Assembly: GCA_964360995.1 (NCBI GenBank)
Contig: CAYHYZ010000024.1
Coordinates: 1-10,002 of the forward strand
Direction: 5' to 3'
Source of the DNA: CAYHBS01 sp964360995
Lineage (GTDB): Bacteria > Patescibacteriota > Minisyncoccia > Ryanbacterales > HO2-45-13
DNA: 10,002 nt
In this document: positions 1 through 3,668 of the stretch, in pieces
How the letters are laid out: each line of letters opens with the position of its first letter
How positions within the stretch are numbered: the first letter of the stretch is position 1
Program-made: the position numbers and the translations under genes
Notes under the pieces: model-generated
Databases searched by the model: none
What the model saw: only the letters and a program-made list of their open reading frames with translations
What the model was told of the DNA's origin: nothing

Positions 1-538
1 CGGGAGTCAGTTGCGGCCAGCGCTTGAGTGCACTCATGCGATAAATCTGTAATTGTAAATTATTGTTCACATCATCTTGAGAGGGAAGCTTCCGTGATGT
101 TTTGTAATCAATGATTTCATACGAGCCGTCTTCAAGAATATCAATGCGATCGATAATGCCAGCGAGTGTGTGTGCCTCGTTTCCTGATGTGTCATGAAGG
201 GGCATTTCAAATCGGGTCTCAAGTCCGATGATGTTATATGTCCACGGTGGATTTTTTTTCCAAAATCTTCGGATGAGCTGTTCACCAAGATCGGTGAATC
301 GTGGCTTTTCATCGTCGGAAATTGCGGCAGGCGCCATACCTTCGCGGAAATATGCGACTACCTCGTCCTCGGTAGGGAATACCGGATCTTTCGAAAACAT
401 ATATTTGAGTGCGGCATGTACCAACGTACCAAAAATTGCCTCCTTACTTTTTGGAACTTTGAGGCGGTCTATCACCTGAAATTCATATTTTTTAGGGCAC
501 TGTGTAAACGTTTCCAGTGCCGAAAAACTCGTGCGCAT
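1..538 (-). CDS. PD-(D/E)XK superfamily nuclease, RecB/Cas4/AddB-like (partial, N-terminal 179 codons)
   Basis: The frame is open from an ATG at 538 to the window edge, so the C-terminus is missing. Visible motifs in order: an N-terminal SxLExFxxCPxKYEF segment (residues 4-20, Cys14), GTLVHAAL with His41, LAGIIDRID with Asp130, EIIDYKTS with Asp144 and Lys146, and QLQIYR (162-167). These are the His, Asp, (D/E)xK and QxxxY signatures of RecB-type nuclease domains (PDDEXK_1, Cas4 and the AddB C-terminus). Cys14 sits where Cas4/AddB proteins place the first cysteine of an iron-sulphur cluster; the remaining cysteines would lie outside the window. The predicted role is metal-dependent DNA cleavage in repair or recombination, but a stand-alone nuclease cannot be told from the start of a larger protein. 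There is no SD sequence, and a promoter lies so close that the mRNA is probably leaderless. The first 36 codons are duplicated at 2047-2154. Confidence 0.9.
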   Translation of the reverse strand, partial: MRTSFSALETFTQCPKKYEFQVIDRLKVPKSKEAIFGTLVHAALKYMFSKDPVFPTEDEVVAYFREGMAPAAISDDEKPRFTDLGEQLIRRFWKKNPPWTYNIIGLETRFEMPLHDTSGNEAHTLAGIIDRIDILEDGSYEIIDYKTSRKLPSQDDVNNNLQLQIYRMSALKRWPQLTP

Positions 539-557
539 ATCGCTAGTGTAGCAGATG
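431..557. repeat. 127-bp perfect direct repeat, copy 1
   Basis: Identical at all 127 positions to 2047-2173, in the same orientation, with an offset of 1616 bp. It contains the first 36 codons of the nuclease gene (minus strand), its ATG, its extended -10 element and 19 bp of upstream DNA. This copy continues in frame into the complete nuclease, so it is the functional one. Identity stops abruptly at both ends (C430 versus A2046, C558 versus G2174). Confidence 0.97.
545..553 (-). promoter_or_regulatory. Extended -10 promoter of the nuclease gene, probably leaderless
   Basis: Read on the minus strand, TGCTACACT is an extended -10 element (TG-N-TACACT) whose hexamer spans 550-545. A start about 7 nt downstream falls on the A of the nuclease ATG at 538, so the transcript would begin at the start codon. 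No good -35 box is visible, as expected for an extended -10 promoter. The same element recurs at 2161-2169 inside the second repeat copy. This is inferred from spacing only. Confidence 0.45.
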
Positions 558-589
558 CTTGAGTATTCAGGGGGGAAGTATATCATGGA

Positions 590-605
590 GTGAGATAGAT
601 CTCAC
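590..605. promoter_or_regulatory. Perfect palindromic operator-like dyad
   Basis: GTGAGAT, a 2-nt spacer AG, then ATCTCAC: a perfect 7-bp inverted repeat. It sits in the divergent intergenic region between the nuclease start (538) and the small gene at 666, upstream of a weak -10-like TAGAAT at 633-638. Size and symmetry suit a dimeric repressor, and the loop is too short for a terminator. No candidate regulator gene lies in the window. Confidence 0.4.
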
Positions 606-665
606 ACAATCTGGTGCAATATATTCTTAATCTAGAATAGTGAGCGCGAAAGGAGAGGAATCCGA

Positions 666-935
666 GTGAGAAAAATTAAGCCAAAAGGCGCTATCGAGCA
701 AATCCTTAAACTCTATGAGAATCTAGCCGAAAACGATAAAGATCGTCTGCTTAGTGAGTTGCTTCAGATGACGGCTACTGGCCGAAAAATCGCTCAGTAC
801 GGCGTGGAAGGAGCATCACGGATTCCAATAACGTATATAACCAAACGGATAAAGCCGCTTGCTGAAGTTACGGGAGCAGACATTCCCCGAGGATTCTCCG
901 CTGAAGATGTTGCAACCGACTGCGAGGATGAATAA
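666..935 (+). CDS. Small protein of unrecognised family A, paralogue 1 (89 aa)
   Basis: I do not recognise this family. The start is a GTG at 666, preceded by the purine-rich AAGGAGAGG (about 650-658), which decides the start. The protein is soluble and charged, with no signal peptide or membrane segment. Residues 10-36 look like an amphipathic helix rich in Leu, Glu and Lys. Then follow GRKIAQYG (39-46) and an acidic tail with PLAEVTGADIPRG (64-76) and EDVATD (80-85). The same three blocks, QILKL, GRKIAQxG and the PLxEV...EDVATD tail, occur in order in the next gene (1067-1381), so the two are tandem paralogues. A strong hairpin follows the stop. Conservation of the C-terminal tail between otherwise diverged copies suggests it is the functional part, perhaps a binding or processing motif; that is a guess. 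Confidence 0.75.
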   Translation: MRKIKPKGAIEQILKLYENLAENDKDRLLSELLQMTATGRKIAQYGVEGASRIPITYITKRIKPLAEVTGADIPRGFSAEDVATDCEDE

Positions 936-971
936 CGAAACAAAATGGGTTGTGCGCTACAGTGGTGACGC

Positions 972-1002
972 AAATGGCGAATCCTTCAAGGATTCGCCAT
1001 TT
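972..1002 (+). terminator. Rho-independent terminator after family A gene 1
   Basis: A perfect 13-bp stem, AAATGGCGAATCC (972-984) with GGATTCGCCATTT (990-1002), and a TTCAA loop. It begins 37 nt after the stop of the upstream gene. The T tract is short (TTTT then AACG), so termination may be partial. Confidence 0.75.
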
Positions 1003-1038
1003 TAACGATAAAAACATATACTAAATCAAGACTGATCT

Positions 1039-1044
1039 TATAAT
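1039..1044 (+). promoter_or_regulatory. Consensus -10 box for family A gene 2
   Basis: A perfect TATAAT at 1039-1044 in AT-rich DNA between the preceding terminator and the gene at 1067. A start near 1051 would leave about 16 nt of leader carrying the SD GGAGG (1054-1058). The -35 region (about 1016-1021, ATATAC) is poor. A separate promoter makes sense because a terminator lies between the two paralogues. Confidence 0.45.
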
Positions 1045-1066
1045 ATTATTTACGGAGGTTGGACAG

Positions 1067-1381
1067 ATGACTTCAATAAAATCATGTAAAAAGGGTATTC
1101 GGGAAGTCACTAGCGTGCAGATTTTAAAGCTTTGGGAGAAAGTCTCCGAGGAACAGAAGGATCAGATCATTATTAAACTGATACGGTCTTGTAATAAGGG
1201 GAGAAAAATCGCGCAGTCCGGAATGTCCTCTTTTCCACATTATATGCGTGATGAAGAGCCGCTAAGATTCGTAACCCCGCGGGTGAGACCACTTTCTGAA
1301 GTGAGAGGATTGGATGTCCCACCGGGAATGAACCCAGAAGACGTTGCTACTGATTATCCCCCCCCTTGTACCAAAGCGTAA
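1067..1381 (+). CDS. Small protein of unrecognised family A, paralogue 2 (104 aa)
   Basis: ATG start with a strong SD GGAGG at 1054-1058, 8 nt upstream. It shares the family A layout with the gene at 666-935: QILKL (residues 18-22) opening a charged helix, GRKIAQSG (45-52), then PLSEVRGLDVPPG (75-87) and EDVATD (91-96). It is longer because of a different N-terminus (a basic SCKKG stretch) and an insert at about 53-72 containing HYMRDEEPLRFV. The tail ends in a run of four prolines, encoded by a run of C that is prone to slippage. No known domain, signal peptide or membrane segment is visible. About 70 nt of apparently empty sequence separates its stop from the next terminator. Each paralogue appears to be an independent transcription unit. 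Function unknown. Confidence 0.78.
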   Translation: MTSIKSCKKGIREVTSVQILKLWEKVSEEQKDQIIIKLIRSCNKGRKIAQSGMSSFPHYMRDEEPLRFVTPRVRPLSEVRGLDVPPGMNPEDVATDYPPPCTKA

Positions 1382-1451
1382 AAGAAACTAATTCTTGATG
1401 AATAGATCTCGGGATAAAACCTGCAAATAAACTAGGAGACCATCCCAACAT

Positions 1452-1485
1452 AAAGACTCCAACCCTTAAGAGGGAAGGAGTCTTT
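1452..1485 (+). terminator. Rho-independent terminator T1 (repeated at 3156-3190)
   Basis: The outer stem AAAGACTCC (1452-1460) pairs with GGAGTCTTT (1477-1485); an inner CCCT/AGGG stem closes a TAAG loop, and a T run follows. It is almost the same sequence as the terminator at 3156-3190, differing in only a few bases around the loop, and it opens a repeated block of about 92 bp. Confidence 0.85.
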
Positions 1486-1503
1486 TTCACCCTTGGACAA
1501 CTC

Positions 1504-1539
1504 TTGATAGAATGTCGTACAAACTTAATTATAATACGG
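1504..1539 (+). other. Repeated dyad S1 downstream of T1, possible tyrosine-recombinase core site
   Basis: TTGATAGAATGTCGTACAA (1504-1522) matches TTGATAGTATGTCGCACAA at 3207-3225 at 17 of 19 positions, and both lie about 17 nt after near-identical terminators. From 1512 the layout is an 11-bp arm ATGTCGTACAA, a 6-bp centre (1523-1528) and an 11-bp AT-rich arm TTATAATACGG (1529-1539). This is the size and layout of a Xer/dif-type core, although arm symmetry is poor here. A promoter reading (TTGATA with TATAAT) needs a 20-bp spacer, and no plus-strand gene follows closely: the next element is a convergent terminator. Function not established. Confidence 0.35.
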
Positions 1540-1565
1540 GTTTGTGCCGCACATTGGGAAAACGT

Positions 1566-1615
1566 ATCAAAAAGAAAACCGCCAGACCGAAGCCGTGCGG
1601 CTTTCGGTGGGCGGT
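1566..1615 (-). terminator. Strong rho-independent terminator of the 100-aa membrane protein gene
   Basis: On the minus strand a long GC-rich hairpin pairs GGCGGT (1610-1615) with ACCGCC (1578-1583), with an inner stem of 1586-1594 against 1599-1608 containing one bulge. It is followed by a TTTTCTTTTT tract (down to about 1567). It begins immediately after the TAG stop at 1616-1618. With T1 and S1 it makes a convergent gene end. Confidence 0.88.
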
Positions 1616-1918
1616 CTAGACGAACCGTCTACGGCGATGCTCGGGCGGCTGTTCGAAAGAGCCCTGCTTCCCTGTAATGAGCTGGTGAAGAGAGCCGACA
1701 ATCATGATCGGAATCATGAGCGGAAGCGCCAGCAGGCTGCGATTAAAGTACAAGATGGTTAGGAACTCGTTCTTGATATCCTGCCACTTCTTCTTCTCGC
1801 ACGTCATGCACGTGAGGAGATGCTCTCCGCCGCTGACATGGATCATCTTTAGGTTTCGATGAAACGCCATACACATAAATGCTTGGAGCGGCGAAGCAAT
1901 GTATTCAAACAATCGCAT
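1616..1918 (-). CDS. Small membrane protein with Cys/His cluster (100 aa, unrecognised)
   Basis: The reality of this gene rests on its signals: a strong SD (AAGGAGGA just upstream of the ATG at 1918), a TTGACT/TATAAA promoter and a perfect terminator right after the stop. The N-terminal half carries Cys16, His20, His27 and a CMTC pair (Cys37, Cys40), spaced like a small zinc ribbon. Residues 61-80 (starting SLLALPLMIPIMIV) form one membrane segment, with Arg60 before it, followed by a short tail ending in HRRRRFV. The likely form is a cytoplasmic metal-binding head with a C-terminal anchor, but topology is uncertain. It is the only minus-strand gene in the accessory island. I do not recognise the family; it loosely recalls short phage or plasmid proteins with a degenerate zinc ribbon. 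Confidence 0.75.
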   Translation of the reverse strand: MRLFEYIASPLQAFMCMAFHRNLKMIHVSGGEHLLTCMTCEKKKWQDIKNEFLTILYFNRSLLALPLMIPIMIVGSLHQLITGKQGSFEQPPEHRRRRFV

Positions 1919-1960
1919 ATGATCCTCCTTCTACCAAGTTGATGGATCGGGCTGAAGGTA

Positions 1961-1990
1961 TTTATAACGTAGATATAAGTACTTAGTCAA
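1961..1990 (-). promoter_or_regulatory. Sigma-70-type promoter for the 100-aa membrane protein gene
   Basis: On the minus strand, TTGACT (1990-1985) is followed after 18 bp by TATAAA (1966-1961). A start near 1954 would give a leader of about 36 nt containing the SD. This is the best two-box promoter match in the window. Confidence 0.65.
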
Positions 1991-2021
1991 CCTCAAAAAC
2001 TGGCAAGGGCAGGGGAGATAG

Positions 2022-2045
2022 ATCATTCAGGTTGAAGAACCGTTC
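2022..2045 (+). pseudogene. Possible fragment of a family C gene, cut off by repeat copy 2
   Basis: Read in frame, these 24 bases encode IIQVEEPF, against IIQVEEQF in the intact gene at 2869-3174 (residues 39-46). In the first six codons and the final Phe codon every difference is a synonymous third-base change, a pattern expected of diverged coding copies. The similarity ends exactly where the 127-bp repeat begins (2046/2047). Upstream there is a TAG at 2019-2021, and beyond it a possible W-x-G-Q (2001-2012) matching WGGQ. The region further upstream doubles as a promoter, so only the short core is credible. A chance match cannot be excluded. Confidence 0.4.
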
Positions 2046-2154
2046 AAAAAATTGCCTCCTTACTTTTTGGAACTTTGAGGCGGTCTATCACCTGAAATTC
2101 ATATTTTTTAGGGCACTGTGTAAACGTTTCCAGTGCCGAAAAACTCGTGCGCAT
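2044..2154 (-). pseudogene. Truncated duplicate of the nuclease 5' end (36 codons)
   Basis: This is the duplicate of the nuclease start: ATG at 2154, 36 codons identical to the intact gene, then a TGA (2046-2044) in the first codon after the repeat boundary. It keeps the extended -10 element at 2161-2169 and could be transcribed as a leaderless message for a 36-residue peptide containing the SxLExFxxCPxKYEF segment but no catalytic residue. It points away from the DUF1653 operon. It is best called a 5' gene fragment; whether the peptide is made is unknown. Confidence 0.9.
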
Positions 2155-2173
2155 ATCGCTAGTGTAGCAGATG
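2047..2173. repeat. 127-bp perfect direct repeat, copy 2
   Basis: Second copy of 431-557, identical throughout and in the same orientation. It lies between the 100-aa membrane gene and the DUF1653 operon. To its left is the possible family C remnant; to its right is the 58-nt leader of the DUF1653 gene. Perfect identity, including the non-coding 19 bp and codon third positions, indicates a recent duplication, gene conversion or an assembly join. Confidence 0.97.
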
Positions 2174-2231
2174 GAGCAATACTCCACGTTATGGTAGGGT
2201 ACCGAAAGACTACTGATATAGGAGGTGTGTG

Positions 2232-2606
2232 ATGGATGTGCCGTCGCCCGGTTTTTACTACCACTATCGTCATAATCTGGATGGAGCAATCTACAACTAC
2301 GCCTATGAGTTGTTGAATATCAGCAGGCATTCCGAGAATGACTGTAGACTCATTGACAAAGAGCTCGTGATCTATCGCCCTCTGTATCCGACCGCGAGCG
2401 CTTACATTAACGTCCAGGGGTCGCTGTGGCACGCCCGTCCATTATCAATATGGTGCGATTGCGTGACATTAGACAGTGGCGTGGTAGTGCCGCGTTTTAC
2501 GCGCATCACGGATAAGTCGATAGTCGAGCAGCTCATCTGGCAATGCCTTGAGATGTATCAAGAAGTACCACTATTTATTTTGCGAGGTGTGACATGGACG
2601 AATTGA
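2232..2606 (+). CDS. DUF1653 domain protein (124 aa)
   Basis: The domain is recognisable from its run of conserved elements: PGFYYHYR near the N-terminus, ISRHSEN, VIYRPLY, LWHARPLSIW and VPRFTRI. The DUF1653 family has the same order (a GxYxHYK start, an ARHSET element, a V-Y-LY strand, a WxRPLxMF element and a PRFxxI end). Its biochemical role is not established. This copy has inserts (YNYAY after the first strand, and about six residues before the W-x-RPL element) and a C-terminal extension of about 30 residues. AGGAGG at 2220-2225 favours the ATG at 2232 over the GTG immediately before it. It is first of three genes: its end overlaps the next start by 13 nt, and the run ends at the terminator at 3156-3190. 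It may be transcribed from within or just after repeat copy 2; no clear promoter was found. Confidence 0.88.
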   Translation: MDVPSPGFYYHYRHNLDGAIYNYAYELLNISRHSENDCRLIDKELVIYRPLYPTASAYINVQGSLWHARPLSIWCDCVTLDSGVVVPRFTRITDKSIVEQLIWQCLEMYQEVPLFILRGVTWTN

Positions 2607-2845
2607 GGATTGGATACCATTGTCCGAGTAGTCAGCGTGCGCTCCACGAACTACTCAATGCAGGGTGGACTGGGGTGATAATCATTGATTGCAGCCGTAC
2701 GTGGCTGACTGACAATAAGCGACCGGAATTGTTCGTCGACAGGCAACCAAAGGGAGCAGAAGGTTCGGTTACGCGGTTGCGAAATTCATATTTCGGTGAA
2801 GCTATCATCCGTGCATACGCTGCGTCACTTCGTATACGTGCGTAG
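2594..2845 (+). CDS. Small protein of unrecognised family B/C, member B (83 aa)
   Basis: ATG at 2594 with SD GAGGT (2584-2588), 5 nt upstream, lying inside the end of the DUF1653 gene (13-nt overlap, so translational coupling is likely). The protein is soluble, with no signal peptide. Its most distinctive part is ELLNAGWTGVII (residues 19-30), a helix followed by a Gly-Trp turn and a hydrophobic strand. It aligns without gaps to TLVRCGWGGQII in the next gene, and both proteins then have a Thr-Leu pair and a Pro-x-Leu further on. I read the two as diverged tandem duplicates. No catalytic motif is visible. The C-terminus is basic (AASLRIRA). Function unknown; the operon suggests joint action with the DUF1653 protein. 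Confidence 0.7.
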   Translation: MDELRIGYHCPSSQRALHELLNAGWTGVIIIDCSRTWLTDNKRPELFVDRQPKGAEGSVTRLRNSYFGEAIIRAYAASLRIRA

Positions 2846-2868
2846 GATCAGCGTACTGAGGAAACGTA

Positions 2869-3174
2869 ATGAACATCTTTAGAGATGACTCGTACCAGCA
2901 CATTGATTTGCTCTACATCCGCAGACGCAAGGCCGATTACGAAATTCTACTGACGCTCGTGCGCTGCGGGTGGGGAGGGCAGATCATCCAAGTTGAGGAA
3001 CAATTTACATCGCTTCAGCCGCACCGTTTCAAAACACCGATGCTCATGACGCATAGTGAGATGTGTTCTGGAGAAAAGGAAATCAGCGAATATATTAATC
3101 GCAAGCGGCACGAGCGTCATCGCACGCAGTTTTACAAGAGAAAACGATCGCAACGAAAAGACTCCAACCCCTAG
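2869..3174 (+). CDS. Small protein of unrecognised family B/C, member C (101 aa)
   Basis: ATG at 2869 with SD GAGGA (2858-2862), 23 nt after the stop of gene B. It shares the core of gene B: LVRCGWGGQII (residues 30-40), followed here by QVEEQF. The remainder contains a Met/His-rich stretch (MLMTHSEM) and a strongly basic tail from about residue 78, many of whose residues are Arg, Lys or His, suggesting nucleic-acid or ribosome contact. The last five residues (KDSNP) and the TAG stop are encoded inside the terminator hairpin at 3156-3190. The original 3' end may therefore have been replaced when the terminator block joined the gene. A possible fragment of a second copy lies at 2022-2045. No known domain recognised. 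Confidence 0.7.
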   Translation: MNIFRDDSYQHIDLLYIRRRKADYEILLTLVRCGWGGQIIQVEEQFTSLQPHRFKTPMLMTHSEMCSGEKEISEYINRKRHERHRTQFYKRKRSQRKDSNP

Positions 3175-3190
3175 AGGGAAGGAGTCTTTT
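3156..3190 (+). terminator. Rho-independent terminator T2 overlapping the end of gene C
   Basis: AAAAGACTCC (3156-3165) pairs with GGAGTCTTTT (3181-3190); an inner CCC/GGG pairing encloses the TAG stop codon of gene C. Nearly the same sequence as T1 (1452-1485). The T run is short (four T, then GATG). Because the 5' arm is translated, a ribosome finishing gene C would cover part of the hairpin. Confidence 0.82.
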
Positions 3191-3206
3191 GATGTCAGGA
3201 TGCATA

Positions 3207-3244
3207 TTGATAGTATGTCGCACAATATACCTTTTACGACATAC
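3207..3244 (+). other. Repeated dyad S2 downstream of T2, possible tyrosine-recombinase core site
   Basis: GTATGTCG (3213-3220) and CGACATAC (3237-3244) form a perfect 8-bp inverted repeat. Read as 28 bp from 3215, it has an 11-bp arm ATGTCGCACAA, a 6-bp centre TATACC and an 11-bp arm TTTTACGACAT; the arms are mirror images at 9 of 11 positions. This is the layout of dif-like sites bound by XerC/XerD, and the inner arm CGCACAA is close to the CGCATAA of the E. coli dif XerC arm. It shares TTGATAGwATGTCGyACAA with S1. No gene starts downstream on the plus strand, so a promoter role is unlikely. Confidence 0.4.
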
Positions 3245-3447
3245 AGTATGGGTAAAACATAGGGTGCACTTGCCTACTGACCATAAACTGAACCGCGTAT
3301 AGATGCCCAAAATATGCCTTAAAATTGCCCTGGAATGCCTGTTTACCCCATGGAATATGCAATTGTACTTACCCGCTGATCCCGCAGGTATTATTGGGTT
3401 TTATTGAAATCTGCCAGGTTGTGAAATTTGGAAAACGAGCAAATGTT

Positions 3448-3465
3448 TAGGTACCCAAGTACCTA
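3448..3465 (-). terminator. Hairpin at the end of the cell-envelope operon
   Basis: TAGGTAC (3448-3454) and GTACCTA (3459-3465) form a perfect 7-bp stem with a 4-nt loop, starting 5 nt past the stop of the 62-aa gene. The minus-strand 3' flank is A-rich (AACATTTG) without a proper T run, so termination would be weak; the plus-strand flank (TCTTCTTATTT) is closer to a T tract. Confidence 0.45.
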
Positions 3466-3470
3466 TCTTC

Positions 3471-3659
3471 TTATTTCACGAGCCCCCATATTTGACCTAC
3501 AAGAGGTTTCAAGGTGACGCGCCATAGTTCCACGAGCTTCGAAAATACAAACGCAAAGTTTTCACGCACCGTGTGATCATTAAACAGTGACGCGATGTTC
3601 ACCCCAAGTAAACTTAAAATGACGACGATGAGTGCAAAAATTATTATCCAGCGGAGCAT
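3471..3659 (-). CDS. Small single-pass membrane protein at the operon end (62 aa)
   Basis: Residues 4-25 (starting WIIIFALIVVIL) are a clear membrane segment, followed by a short amphipathic region with aromatic residues (FAFVFSKLVELW) and a hydrophobic C-terminus. No cleavage site is apparent, so the N-terminal segment is probably a membrane anchor. The ATG lies 9 nt after the stop of the M23 peptidase gene, with no SD, which suggests translation by reinitiation or coupling. I do not recognise a named family. The position suggests a role alongside the peptidase in the envelope, but nothing in the sequence shows this. Confidence 0.7.
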   Translation of the reverse strand: MLRWIIIFALIVVILSLLGVNIASLFNDHTVRENFAFVFSKLVELWRVTLKPLVGQIWGLVK

Positions 3660-3668
3660 AAAAATATG

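Noticed and set aside
530..557. Last 28 bp of the 127-bp repeat as a dif site (CGTGCGCATAT resembles the E. coli dif XerC arm)
   Set aside because: Only one arm resembles dif, the other does not, and GCGCAT here is explained by the nuclease start codons.
194..562. Plus-strand open frames over the start of the window (194-562 and 228-479)
   Set aside because: They run antisense to the PD-(D/E)XK nuclease, whose motifs are unmistakable; no SD and no recognisable protein features.
609..636. A third dif-like site with CAATATA upstream of the gene at 666
   Set aside because: Weak arm symmetry in AT-rich promoter-type DNA and no terminator block beside it; not distinguishable from chance.
666..1381. 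Toxin-antitoxin pair
   Set aside because: The two genes are paralogues with separate terminators and no toxin or DNA-binding motif, unlike a two-component TA operon.
972..1485. Integron-type attC sites after each small gene
   Set aside because: The hairpins are ordinary terminators; no GTTRRRY/RYYYAAC core sites and no integron integrase in the window.
1544..1762. 72-codon plus-strand frame
   Set aside because: It reads through the terminator hairpin at 1566-1615 and antisense to the 100-aa gene, which has its own promoter, SD and terminator; this frame has no start signal.
431..2173. Composite transposon or IS with 127-bp ends
   Set aside because: The repeats are direct, contain part of a cellular gene, have no terminal inverted repeats, and no transposase lies between them.
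2032..2232. 66-codon plus-strand frame across repeat copy 2
   Set aside because: Antisense of the duplicated nuclease start; the shared residues with the frame at 194-562 only reflect the repeat.
2044..2289. Minus-strand frame extending the nuclease stub upstream to 2289
   Set aside because: The extension runs antisense to the DUF1653 gene; the start in the intact gene is the ATG equivalent to 2154.
3056..3310. Frames at 3056-3262 (+), 2947-3225 (-) and 3095-3310 (-)
   Set aside because: They overlap gene C and the terminator/dyad block in other frames and have no SD or recognisable protein pattern.
3245..3447. CRISPR array, tRNA or structured RNA in the non-coding stretch
   Set aside because: Only loose short repeats (variants of AATATGCC and CCCGC) without regular spacing; no cloverleaf and no long stem seen by eye.
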